Positions 11,195 through 22,830 of a stretch of DNA of 64,000 nucleotides are shown here, piece after piece (positions within the stretch are counted from its first letter, which is position 1; the number at the start of each line of letters is the position of its first letter). Source of the stretch: Asterochloris sp. CNOR1 (taxonomy: Eukaryota; Chlorophyta; Trebouxiophyceae; Trebouxiales; Trebouxiaceae); NCBI GenBank assembly GCA_963969365.1, contig OZ017749.1, forward strand, positions 1,302,001-1,366,000, read 5' to 3'. The position numbers and the translations under genes are program-made. Under the pieces are notes generated by a model. The model ran no database searches and had not been told where the DNA came from. It saw only the letters and a program-made list of their open reading frames with translations.

Positions 11195-12943
11195 CTCACA
11201 TAAGGTCTGACTGCCTGCCTCGCATTGCCTCACCGTCTCCTCTGCATCTTGCAACAGCAGGTTGGCGACTGCTTGCCATTGTCTGCATTGCAGGGCACTG
11301 GGAATATAGGATTTTTTGCGATTCCTGTCCTGCAGCAGGTCATGGTGCATGTCCAGTTTGATGATTTCGTGGTTGCAGCTGACCCATGTGGGCTGCTCCA
11401 GGCACTCATGCTGCTTAGCTGCTTGGCTACTGTCTGAGGGGCCCTGCCATGCCCTGGGCTGCTGGTCTGCTGATCTGCTGTCTATATTCCCCGCAGTGCC
11501 CAATCCCTGTGCTGTGGCCCATGGTGCTGCTCTGGCTGCCCGAGGGCTCCATGCTATTGTTTGCTGGCCCTGCTGTTTCCTGTACCATTATGGTTACTCC
11601 TCAATGTGAATTGGCAGCCTAAGAGTTGGGACAGCCCCACTCTCACATTTGGCAACACTTTAGCAGAGCAAACAGTTTGCCCTGCGCTTATGCAGGGGAC
11701 AAACCCCTTCAGGGCCACCTGCGGCCGCCCTTCCCCTACCTATCCTATTGTAGCCTAAGGGGCAGGGGCCCTGTGATGCCCATGCCTCACAATCTGAAAC
11801 CCAGCAAGTTCATGGGCAAGCCCTCCAGGGCCGGTGCCAACGACACCAGGGACCCCAGAGCTGTCTTCCTGGGCAGCTCCACAGGTGTTAAGTTCAAAAA
11901 CCTTTTGCCCACTTCTGCCAAGTCCATTGGCGATTTGTGGTCATGATGAGGTCTCATGCAGCGCCTATTGCTGGTGCTTGCAGGCTGGGGGAATGGCCGA
12001 TGCCACTTGGTATGCCGATCAGGCACAAGCACCCCCATGCTCTTTACACTGGCATCACAAACTGGCTTGATGGCAACATGTTTCATTCAAACACAGCAGA
12101 TGCTGCAGAACTGGAGGCGTTCACGTAGGTGCCAAAGTCCCTCGAGGAGCAAGTGGACGATTTCAAACACATTGTAAGCCAACTTGACTTCATTGACGGC
12201 CAGTCATTGTGTATGTGGGCTTGGCGGCTCAATGATGAGTGTCTGTCTTTTGGGCAGTGTGCTGCAGCTGCCCTTCATGCAGCTACCACAATTTTGGCTT
12301 GTTTGGCTGCACCAGCCAGAAATGGAGCAGTCAACTTCCGCATTGTTCAGCTGGCGCTGGCACTTGACCTGGTGCTGATGGTCAAGCACACCATCATTAT
12401 GCTGCTTCTGCCCCGATTGTCAGCCCAAGTCAGGAATAATTGTCGCTCTGCCACTGCAGATCTATGCTAATGGTCACTGTGCTGCCCTGCGGCTGAGGGA
12501 TATGCTCAGCTCAGATAGCACAGTTCTTGCACTGACCAGTCTGGAGGAGATGTGGTACACGAGCCTAACCATACCATGGCAACATGTAGTTCCAGTAGTG
12601 TGAGTATAAGTAGGATGCTACGCTGGGCATGTGGCCCTGTCACTTCACTAGGCTAGAGCTGCCTCATAGCAGGATTACAAAACTTGATCGCTGCAGGTAC
12701 GAGCCAGAAGTCTTTCCTGAAGGCTCTGATCTGCTCTGGGCATGGAAGTGGGCAACAGATCACCCAGCAGAGGCAGCTGACATTGTGAGCAGGGCTAGAG
12801 CTCTAGCTGACATGCACCTCTCAAAGCTAGGTCAGATGTGCTACACAGTGTGCCTGTTTCATGAGCACAGCAAGCTGATGACTGAATATGAAAGTATGCC
12901 TGAGCTGTTACCTGACATGAGGAAAAGTGACAGGGTAAGGTAG
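9955..12943 (+). CDS. Family-90 glycosyltransferase (CAP10/KDELC-like), secretory pathway
   Basis: GT90 enzymes (PF05686) transfer sugars such as xylose or glucose to proteins or wall glycans in the ER/Golgi; the donor here is unknown. The first exon (9955 to about 10022) encodes a signal peptide, MRALVAIAGLMLAATPTHVAA. Later exons show family landmarks in order: IVMSTKNGVMHNRGALYYNW (about 10305-10400), a WRGS-like block DPRAVFLGSSTG (about 11850), LYTGITNWLDG (about 12040), SLEEQVDDFKHIV, the nucleotide-binding-like NGHCAALRLRDML followed by DSTVLAL (about 12470-12530), WQHVVPV (about 12575), and a C-terminal helical block DLLWAWKWATDHPAEAADI (12730-12870) ending in a Tyr-rich helix. Not every intron could be fixed, especially between 10480 and 11750. 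This is the only GT90 copy in the window with both the signal-peptide end and an open C-terminus. Confidence 0.65.
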
Positions 12944-13964
12944 GATGGCTTTGAGACTGACTTTCTGCATGTGCTGGAGTTGTCCTGTGCTGTAACACCA
13001 ATGCCAATGGACTCAGACAAATTCTGCTCGTCAAGCGCTTGGCTCATTGCTACTGAAGTGATACAACTTCAATCTGAGAATGGCTTGAATCATGATGCAA
13101 CCCCCCAAACCTTAGCAGGCCTCAGTGGCTGGCCTCTGCAGCTGGAAGCTCAGCATGACCACAGCGCAGCCATGCCCATCTCTGGCAGGCAGACGTCTCC
13201 TGCTTGCCCAAATCTTCATCATGAAGCCGCTAAGAGGCCATAACACAAATGACCACTTTGCAGGTGCCTGCTCCTCCCTATTAGGATTCATGGCCGAAGC
13301 ATCAGTGCATCTTCTGCAACAACTCTCTGTAGGTTGAGGTCACGGGGCTGCCCACACCTGGCACTGTGTCGGCGCCTGTGCACCTGAAGATCACCATCAT
13401 TAGCTCATACAAGCCCTGCAGGCTGCAGGGCAGTACATCCTGATTTCTGACATTGCGTCACGCCCTTGGGTGTCTTTTTCCCTGGGTCAGCCCAGCCGGT
13501 GGTGGCAGTGAGTTGATCAGCATGTGAAGCAGCCAGCTACAGTTGTGAGCACTACAGGTGCTTTCCCCTAGTAGGTCTGGCGCACAGCGCAATTTTCAGT
13601 TGCCTTCAGGCCAGCAGCAAAGTTGCCTTCGCCAAAATCATCTTCCAGGTCTAACAAGTTGGCGGTTAGGTCATGTGTGTTGAAACATTCCTGAGGCTTC
13701 CTTTCCCGGACTCACCCTGATCATCGCAATGGGCGGAGGGGACAAGAGACCCTTTACGGCCCCAGCTTCGACATTTGCTAGGCACATTCCTGAGTGTACA
13801 GGCTGTCGCTTGTGCACTGGATTCGGCAGGTGATTTTTCCATGCATTACCTGACATTCATGCAGGCATTGGGCAGCAGCAAATGCAGCAACTTCGATGCC
13901 TAGATGCAAAGTCTGTGCAGCCAGGCAGCACACTTGCAGACGCTCTGTGACGCTTGTCCCACAG
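12944..13964. other. Intergenic or unresolved 5' exons
   Basis: Lies between the GT90 end and the first recognisable PG-rich-repeat exon. Upstream exons of the latter gene probably fall in here, but none carries a motif I can recognise. Confidence 0.4.
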
Positions 13965-16682
13965 GCAAGTACCGTCATGGCAGCGCACTGAGCCCAGCGC
14001 TGCCTTTGGGAGCGGCATACGGGAGGATGCTCTGAAAATGTACCTCTCGCCCATGCATGCCAAGGCCACTGCAGGCAACAACTCTGCAGGCCCCATCTAC
14101 AACGTGGAGGTGGGATGCCTTAGAGGCTGAGCCATTGTAACAGCTTGCCTTGACATGTACATCTTTGCTATCAAGCCCACATGCTGCGGTGGCAACTGGT
14201 CCTCCAAACGTCTGTTATGCAGTCTCAGGCTCACTGCGCCTGCCTAGGCTGCAGGCACGCCACGAAGGGGCCTGTCCCTATCATCACCACCTCAACAGGC
14301 TGTGTGCTTGCTGATTGTTGGCTGCTGTGCCTGCAGTCCTCGCTGGGCAGACAGGCAGAGTCCAGCCGCCCCAGCACTGCAGCCTACAGGTGACACGTGC
14401 AGCCATACTGCTCTAAGATGGCTCATCTTACAGTGCAAAGCCTGAAGCACGCTACTTGTTGTCCAGCAGTGCTCGTGCCATATCTATCGTTGCTGCTCTG
14501 ATAGCAGCTGACCAAATTATGTGCATACTGAGCTGCGCATCACATGCCACATCAGCACAATGTGCCAACCTGCAAGGCACGGCCAGCAGAAACTGGCTGC
14601 AATATTCTGAGACCCCTGCCAGCCATGTAGCTTTGGCACCGGGGTGCAGCGGCCCAAATTTGGGAAGAGCGGGTGCCCCGGGCCTGGCGCTTACAGGCTG
14701 AAGCCTGATTTGGGCAAGCAATTTGATAGCAGCAAGCACAGCAGCAGCAATGCCGTGTTTCCCGTTGCAACCAAGGCGTGTACAGACAAGGTGGGCAGCA
14801 AGCTAGCAATGCTCATTGCTTCACGTGTGGCGGGGAGGGCACCTGTAGGGACATGCAGTCTCCTGCGCAGACTTGCTCATTCGTTTCATGGGCTCCAAGC
14901 AGCTTACTGAGGCAGCACCTGGCGACAGCCGGCTGCCAGAGCAGCATCTGGGAGTGCCAGCTTGCAAGAGCACTCAGGCGCGCTCAGTGATGCTGGCCCT
15001 GCTTCCTGTACGCAGGTGTACTCTGGCGTGCTGAGCGAGCAGGCATTCATTGGGAAGGAGTCTCCTGGGCCACAGGCTTATGGGGCACGATCCACGCTGG
15101 GTCGTCAGGTGGGCTCTGGGGACCACTGAAATGCTTGGTTCCTGGGCTGGGAGGACTGCTGCAGGTCCATTGCTTTGTGCTTGGGCGAGGGCTGCTTTGG
15201 AAGCATTTCTGGTGGAGTTGCTGCAGTCTCGATCTTCTGAGCTGAGAGAGCTGCTGTTGCTGTGCCATGCCTCGTCCTGGGACGGAGCTGTTCCCAAGGC
15301 ATGTTTGTGGGGGTGGGGCTGTTGCTGCTGTGTTGGTCTTCTAGGCTAAGAAAGCTCGTGCAGCGCCATCTGTCGATGCTGGAACAGTTGCTTCAGTCTC
15401 ACTGCTGAAAAGAGGAAGCAGATGCTGCTGCTTTACACTGCGGTGCCCTGACTGATCCTTTGCCGCGAAGGTGCTGTCACAGAGGCGGAGCCCTGCAGAG
15501 TTTCACATGCGCACAGGCAAACGCTTTGACTATGGATACATGAGGCAGGTCAGGCTGTAGCAAACACCAGGCTGGCTTCACTCGTCAGACTGCGCTCAGC
15601 ACACTTAGCTTGGCATGTTGAACACCTCATCTGCAGTTTTTGCATACTGAGGGGTGTACACTCAACTTGGCAGGCTGGCCATGCTGATGCCTCAGCCTGT
15701 TGAGCATGGCTTCAGCAGGGACGCACTATTTGAAGCTGCAGCAGGCTACGCAGCTTGCGCCGCTGAGAAGGGTGCATGTGGCTCGACAACCGCATGGACA
15801 GCATCTGTCCTTTCTTGCTTGGCCGCAGACAGCTTGTTGTGCTGAGCATGCTGTCACTAGTTGAGCATGCTGTCACCAGTGCCATACATCAGCACTGCCC
15901 CTCGCACTTCCTGCCTGAGGAGCTCTGCAAAGGCTCAATGTATCAGTTCAGTGGCCAAGGCTGATGTCCTGCTGGCTTGCCTAGATGCTAATGGTCAGGC
16001 AGCACCCAGCCCTTACAATCCTGCAAATATTGGACTGCTTAGCCTCCCGCCTCCACAGGCAACAAGCAGCCCTGGCGCTGGGCAGTATGATCATTATGGA
16101 GCCATTGGCAAGCACGCCAGCTCAAAGCAGCCAAATGCAGCCTCAGGGGTGCTGGGCTGTGCCACACGAGACCAGATGAGCAAGGCGAGCTGCTGTGCTT
16201 CTGACGATTGCTGCCTTGGTCTGCACAGTGTGGCAAACCCCCGCCGGGTGACTGCAACTTGCGGGAGGCAAGAGGACCGTCCAAGTGCCAGGCAGCTGGA
16301 CACTGTGCAGCTTGCGCTTTACACTGTGCCAGATGCTTTGGCCCCAAGCCTGTGCTATAACCCTTTTCCTGCATGTGTGCAGCTGTACCTGTCTCCTGAG
16401 CATGACAAGCAAGGGGCAGGCGCCAGCACCCCAGGGCCCAACACAGCAGAGCAGTACAGCAGCCTAGGGAGGCAGCGCCGCTCATTACACTCCACTGCTG
16501 CCAGATGGAGCTTCAGTCAAACCCCGGTGAGTGCAACGCATCTTAGGCTTTTCCTGCTGTTGCCCACCAACCACTTGGTAGCCACACACAGGAGCTGGCA
16601 TGCTTCCAAGGTGTCTTGTGCGGTGCAGCGGCTGCCATCTCGTGACTTCAACAACCCAGGGCCAGGCAGCTATTGTGTCTGA
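13965..16682 (+). CDS. SHIPPO / sperm-tail PG-rich-repeat protein
   Basis: STPG/ODF3-type proteins associate with axonemal or cortical microtubules and carry repeats built on PGP(G/x)xY. Exons seen: 13965-14109 (AFGSGIREDALKMYLSP, then AGPIYNVE), 14631-14790 (CPGPGAYRLKPDLGKQF), 15016-15108 (SPGPQAYGARSTLGRQ), a short one from 15345, about 15471-15548 (FHMRTGKRFDYGYMRQ), 16059-16184 (SPGAGQYDHYGAIGKHASS), 16383-16526 (LYLSPEHDKQGAGASTPGP) and 16629-16682 (DFNNPGPGSYCV, TGA). The exon ending at 16184 needs a GC donor; joining it to 16383 gives TRDQMSK-LYLSPEHDKQ, which mirrors REDALKMYLSP in the first exon. Exons upstream of 13965 were not found. The last three exons lie inside a segment duplicated at 42 kb and in part at 52 kb. 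Confidence 0.75.
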
Positions 16683-19600
16683 TTTGACTAAGGCGTTGCA
16701 GCTGTGGGGCGCAATGCAACAGCCACTGCAGTCGGCTCCACAGTGCTGCCAACAACAGTACCAGCAGCAATTGCGGCAGCAGCCTTGATCTTGCAATGTC
16801 CTAAACTTGGTCGCCCATTGATTGCACTAGGTGCTGCAGCAACCCTTTTTATGAGCTCTGTACAGCCTCTGTTGGCCCGAGCTTCGCTCTTGGATCCAGT
16901 CCATGATATGTTCTGCCTGCACTGCCGCTTCTGGCTGAAGACTGCCCTGCTGAAGAGCCTGATGTAAGCTGCGGGGAGCCTCTGCAGCAGCAAACATGGG
17001 AGTGGTACAGTTGAGGAGGAGTGTCAACATGAAAGGGGGCATCTCTGGCAGCAAGGCAGTATTGGGCTTGGCAGGCTTCTTGGCAAGTGTGGTTTACCTT
17101 CACCAACTCTTTTCCTTTCTGAGTTTGCACCTGCAGGGCACCTCACAAGCACTCCAGGTCTGCTCCCGGGAGGGCAAGGGTAGGTGGGCCCAGGGCTGGC
17201 CTGACAGAAAAGGTTGCACGTACACGTCAGCAGAGCCATTTACAGTTTGGCTTGTTGTCGCCTTTGGGCATCAGGGCCTGGCAGTCTTGCAGCTGCCTAT
17301 CGATGATATCAGTTGACTCATTGTGCGCATGCTGTGCTTGTGCTGGCAGCCAATCAGTATATGCTCCTGGAAAGCAGACACTGTATTCAGGCATCACCAA
17401 ACAATCGTGGCACGTGCCGGGGCATCATTGCCAATCAGGTCAGGCCACCTGTAGTAGGGTGCAACATCTTGGCTTTGCATCTAGCATGCGCTAGTGCATG
17501 CCGGCAATTTGGGCAGGGATTTCTAAGCAGGCCCAACATTATGTAGGACAGGCAACATGTCTGAACACAGGTCTCCAAATGTGTGATGCAGTGCAATCAG
17601 GGGGCAGCAAGAACAGCTGCTGCAGCACACAGTTCAGTGGATAGATGCAAATGGCTTTTAGCTTGCAAAGTTGAGCAGATAAGAGACTCAAGTTGCTGAA
17701 GTCTTGGCCTGTGCCTGCTCAAGCATGTGAGCAACTGCGTCTGAGTCCTGTTGCAGCATGCTATAGGTGTGCAGCAGCCTCATTGTGTAGCACTCCAGGC
17801 CTGTCTGAGTTGAGTGCTTCTCAGCAAATGCTGTGCTGGCCTATGGGCCTAGCTAGACAAGCCTGCGAACCAGGCCTGGGTGTTGCCAAGCCCAGGCATG
17901 GGCTGGCAGAAACTTGAGCCCTCAACTCTGCAGGAGGAAGGGCACACGCTTACAGGCCTGCCACACTGTGCACTGCTCAGCCACAAGGCGCAATAGGCAG
18001 TTGCTCGTGCAGGCTGATACAGGCCTACCAACATGCACTGCTTAGCCGCACAAATATCTGCGTAAAAATAGCAGGTGCAGCTGCAAGCTGATGCAAGCGT
18101 GCCAGCATGCAAAGTCACACAGAGGCCAGACTTGTGGTCGCCACTGGCGGCGGCTGCAGACGTGCTGGTATGCAGAACACAGAGATACATGAGCTCTAAG
18201 GAACCCACTAAAGCTGCAGGCCCTGTTGCAAACCTTGAAGTAAGCTGGCGGCTCCCAGAAGACAGGGACGTAATGCTGCCTGCACAGAGGTTTTGTGACT
18301 GTGCAGGGCAGTCACTGGCTTCAGCAACTCACCATGTCAGGAACAATAGGCAAATTGTCTGCGGGCAGGAGCAGCAGGCAACGCTCAGAACTGATGCAGG
18401 GCTCACCATGCTAGCAGCAAAGGCCAGTACATGCAGGAAATGAGAACTGTGCTGCTAGACTGGGAGCTGATCGATGCAGCTTCACGTGCTTCACGTGTTC
18501 ATGCTTGCGCATGAGCCAGTCTGCTACATGCTGCACTTCAGCCAGGCAGGCCTCACCACATCACTCGGGGTGTGTGGACCAGCAGCACCAATACATCTGA
18601 GTATGGGAGCCGGTCCAGCCGCCCACTAGCACACCTGAATGGTGCAGGCGGCCCGCCTCAGGAGGTGCTTCCGCAGCCTGCTGTGGTGCCCTGGTTGTCA
18701 GACCTGACGCTCAGGAGGCAGACTGGCTTCCAGAACATGTGCAGATAGTGAGTTGGCCGCCATTGGCCTGGGAAGAGAAGGGGTGGTGTATCAGACCCAA
18801 GTATCTGCAGCGTGCTGTCCAAGTCAGGCAGTCACAGCTTAAACTCAGCATGCAAATGGGCATGCCAGGCTGTGCAGCTGCTGCCGGAGACCACAGTCAG
18901 AGCTGGAGCCTGAACATGGTTGGTCCATCTTATGTCAAGGAAAAGTAGCGTGAGTTCTCGGGGCAAGCTCACCTGGCCAGCCATCTGCAAAGACGCTCTG
19001 CGAATCAAGAAAAGGCTGTACAGGGTGGCATCAGTTGGTGGATCTCACACTGAAGATGTCTGCAACAGATGTTTCACCAGTCTATGCTGGATGGGGAACA
19101 GAGGCAGACAAAATGCATTCCATCTTTGTGACTTGTCAGATGCGGTTTACAGCAATGCAACTGTTGTGCCAGCTTCTGTTGTGCTCATTGCCAACTGCCT
19201 GGCACTTGATATCACGCCATGTCACCATCTGGTGCTGCTCAACCTGTTGCCTGTAGGGCAGGCGGTCCGCCAGGAAGACGTCAATAACAGCCAAATCCTG
19301 TGCGGAGATGATGAAATTGTTCTTATTTGTGATGCCAGCTTTGTGATGCCAGCTTCCTGCAGCCAGAAGACCAGCATGTGAGCGCCGTGCCAATAACATG
19401 CATGCAGCCACGCAGGACAAGATCAGGCAGGCGGCACCAGCGCTGCTGAGCTCTGACAGGATGCAGGGTGTGGCTTACAATGTACTGAGGGAAGCGCCGA
19501 CTGGCTGCCTAAATGCCTGACGTCAGTCGACTCATGCCCATTGGACCTGCAGCAGGCAGCCTGGATTTCATCCTGACAGATTGGTCGGTCCATTCAAGGC

Positions 19601-20992
19601 CAGTAAGAGGGACTCCGCGTGAGCCCGGCTGCACATGGGTTGAGTAGCTTGTCTACCAAGCTGTAGTGCCAGCCAGGCTACATCATGCAGCAGATACATA
19701 ACCCAACAGAAAACTACAGCGCTGCAGCCAGCCCACCCATGCAGCAGCCGCATGCTTCACCAGCCAAGAGCCCTCGGAGCCCAGCTGAAGAACAGTGCAG
19801 ACTCACCAGGCAGGGTCTAAGCCCAGCAGCTCAACGCTCCAGCCAGCCACACTATGCAGCAGCCTTGCACTCCATGAGCCAGTGGCTCCCTGACACAGCA
19901 GCCCCCAGGACTGCAGATTAGCAGGCCTCACCAGCCAGAATCTGACCCCAGCCACAGCACCCTCAGATCTCGCGTAGCCCCTGGCCCCGAAGCCACAAAG
20001 GATCAGCAGCACATTTTCCTGTTGCTCAACAGTGCACCAGCTCAGGTACTGGCAAGGGGCCCCCAGGTGCGTCACCTGGGGTTCATCCCACATGTCAATT
20101 GCAGGCACCAAATGAGACAATGTAGGAATGGAGCCATCTGTTGCACGCTCACCCTGCTGCAGCTACTGGCGAAGACAACCACTCCAACAAACTGCAGCTG
20201 AGTAGCAGCTAAGGAATGGCGGCACTACCCTAAAGACGGAAGCCCAGAAATGCAGAGTCTTCTGTCCCACATGGCCACTGGCAGCCAGCAGGAGGAAACC
20301 CTCCTGAGACACGTGGCCAGGCGCCTCCCGGCAGACGAACTGATCATTAGAGGTACTAGGACCATGATCTTGTGGCTGCCTCATCTCACCTGTCAAGACC
20401 ATATCCTTGACGAGTGCCTTAGCCAGCAGCTGCCTGATGAAATTTGGCAAGTTTGGCTCTGCATCACCTGAAACACAGGGAAGGGTGGTGCGCCCTGCAT
20501 GCTTCTGCCACCCTTGCACATCACAATTATGCTGCTGCGCCCGCCACAACACCTTCATGGGCCAGTCCCTGCTGCCAGGGTGCAGGTAATCTTGCCCCAG
20601 CCCAAACGAGTGCAACATGAAGCCCCAAGAAGGCACATCGTCCCTGTGAAGATTCCTTACAAACCACGAGGAGGCCTCCAACTGGATTGCAATGTCACTG
20701 CAATTGGTGCCGGTCACTCATGCTTTTGTGGCTTGCAGGCACAGTTCAGCTTGCACGCCTACCCAAATTCTTAAGCTTGTTGCTATTCGCAGGGTGCCTT
20801 TGAGCTCACCCAGCGAGAGGTGCAGTATCAGCTGATTGTCAACCACAAACACAGCAGGAATGGGCTGCATGCCACTGGAGTGGGCGGGTACCCAATCAGG
20901 GTTTCCACCAAACTCCAGAATGTCTCTTGCCCGCAGTGGGACCCTGTCAACGATGTGACTTCTTAGCTAGTAGCTGCACCGTGGAAGACATG
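15705..20992 (+). repeat. Segmental duplication B, copy 1 (5.3 kb)
   Basis: Direct duplicate of 41803-47012. The left edge is at the tgttgagcatggcttcagca block; the right edge follows gtagctgcaccgtgg. It contains the 3' exons of the PG-rich-repeat gene, a fragment of the armadillo-gene 3' end (about 16830-17085, minus) and a GT90 copy (minus). In the best stretches (for example 16380-16500 against 42480-42600) I count about five differences in 130 bases; other parts carry more changes and small indels. Confidence 0.85.
17690..20992 (-). pseudogene. GT90 glycosyltransferase copy, probably decayed
   Basis: Reading leftward from 20980, pieces matching the 42-47 kb copy appear in order: a block with RARDILEF and PAVFVVDNQLILH (about 20830-20970), the VQGWQKHAGR block (about 20500), AGITNKNNFIISAQDLAVID (about 19290-19350), a WLMRKHEHVK block (about 18500), and the C-terminal block FLPAHAWAWQHPGL (about 17880). 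In the last block the frame is lost within about 50 bases where the sister copy stays open, so I call this copy non-functional. The order of blocks fits GT90 (PF05686). It could still be expressed in part. It lies tail to tail with the PG-rich-repeat gene. Confidence 0.5.
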
Positions 20993-22605
20993 GGCACGTC
21001 AGACCATTTGTCACATTTGATCATTGCTGAAGCTTTGCGGTGATGAGGTAGCAAGGGCTCAAGCTGCCTCAGTCATTACACAGGGCCAGCTTCCAGAAAC
21101 ATGAATAGCCATGCACCTTAGCGAGGTTGTTGATGTGCACCTTTGCTCAGATTCAGACAGGCAAGAGATTCTATTTGCACCTTCATGCTTCAAGGCGCAG
21201 CATGATTCTGCCCTACCAGCTGTAATATCACTTAGGCAGGAGCTGCAAGAGTATGGACCAGGGCAGTGTGGACAGGGGGCCTGCTTGCCTAAAGCTCTGG
21301 TGTCAGGGCAGAGATGCGAGTGCGAACAGAGATTGTAGCGTCTGCTGGGCTGTGTCCCAGTCGTTAAATCCAGGATGCAGCTGCTGCTGATAAGGTCAAG
21401 GACATGTAAAAAATGGCCAGTGCAGCTCAGCACCAGAAGATGGCTCAGCCAGGTTTCAGGTCCAAGCTTGCCTCCTGCTCTTCAGGCTGTCAGTTGGCTT
21501 TTTGCTGTGCAGCAATCCAAGGAAAGCAGCAGTAGACAGGGGCCTAGTGCTTCTTCACTTCGGCACTATGTTGTTGACTACCATAGTAGCTTTTGGCAGC
21601 CATGACTAGCCTGGGGTGGCCGACAGATTCAGTACAGCATCAAGCTCTGTTCTGCTTAATGCTGGACACACAACTGCACACAGAGCTGCGCCCCAGCGTC
21701 AAGCACCATTGAAGTCTGGGTAGATGTCGCCATGCTGCATGCTGTATAGCAATGCCCACATTGAAGACCTGCTGGGTGCTTGATGCTGGGCATCACAGCG
21801 CTCAGCGCAGCCACTGCGCCGAGCACAGCCTCCCGATTGATGGATCACGCTGAGCCAATCAGGCACCCTTGAGCAGCTCTGTGGCCGGCACGAGCACACT
21901 ATGCATGTAAAGGGTCATGCCCCAGAACCATACCTTAGCACGTCTGCTCTAGAGGTACACCAGCCGGGTGCAGGCTGTGACATTCAGCAGCACTCTGCAT
22001 GTTGTGTAAGCCTGTCACATGCTTGCTGAGCCCTGCGACTAAAGGGTTTGAGAGCTGCAGGCACCCTCTCCGCTGCAACTTCATGGCTGCTAGCCACAGG
22101 CTGGTTCACGCCATGGTGGGGGTGTTGCTGATCATGTTACACTCTCTGTCAGTATGTACTTGATGTCTTACGCAGACCATCTTGCCTTAGCCATGCAGCA
22201 ATTTGTTGTTTGTGTCAGGGTGCTCCCTTAAGGATGCAAGCTGGGCAAGCGACTGAGACAAGGAGACTTTGGGAGGATGTTCAATATGGCAGTTAAAGGA
22301 AGACAGAAGGGGAACAGGAGGAGTCCATCAACGATTGCGGGCCAGGAGGACAATGGGACATGACGACTTCCAATCGGAAGGTGTTGGGCAGGCAACAAGA
22401 CCAAAACGGGTCCAGCATCAGCTGGACGAGAGTAGGCAGCTCTTGGATTACCCTCTTGCGATCAAATGTGCATTGTGCGTGGATCCCAAAGTTGGCATGT
22501 ATCAAGTTGGGCTGATGTATCAGCCAGTGTCACCAATTGCGACAATTTCATGTGCACCGCCTGGTGACACGGGGGGGGGGCTCGACGTCCCTGCAGTTGC
22601 AGGCA
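20993..22605. other. No gene assigned
   Basis: Holds short open frames on both strands, the longest 114 codons at 22269-22613 (plus), none with a recognisable domain. A run of ten G lies at about 22571. The 5' exons of the GT90 copy could reach into 21.0-21.4 kb but I could not recognise them. Confidence 0.4.
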
Positions 22606-22830
22606 TCAACTAGCGGTGGTGGGTGGTGGCGTTTCAGCCACGGTTGTTGGCGGCGTCGTAGCTACAGCTGCTGCTCCAGGCATGTCTGCCGGCGCCGCTG
22701 TTGTTGCTGCTGCTGCATATGTGCCTGCTGGTGCCGCTGTTGCTGGTGCTGTTGTGGTCGGTGGAGGTGGGGCAGGAGGAGCTGGCGAAATGTAGGTCAG
22801 CAGCCAGCTCGTGCTGCTGCTTGCCTGCAT
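22606..22830 (-). other. C-terminal Pro/Thr/Ala tail of the oxidase
   Basis: The last exon reads PAPPAPPPPTTTAPAT and so on to a TGA-type end at 22606. It is low-complexity and probably heavily glycosylated. There is no clear GPI-anchor signal or membrane helix, so the protein is likely released or held in the wall. Confidence 0.5.

Noticed and set aside
10430-11200. Minus-strand open frames in duplication A (for example 10436-10777, 51157-51525)
   Set aside because: They run antisense to the GT90 gene, differ in frame between the two copies and carry no domain.
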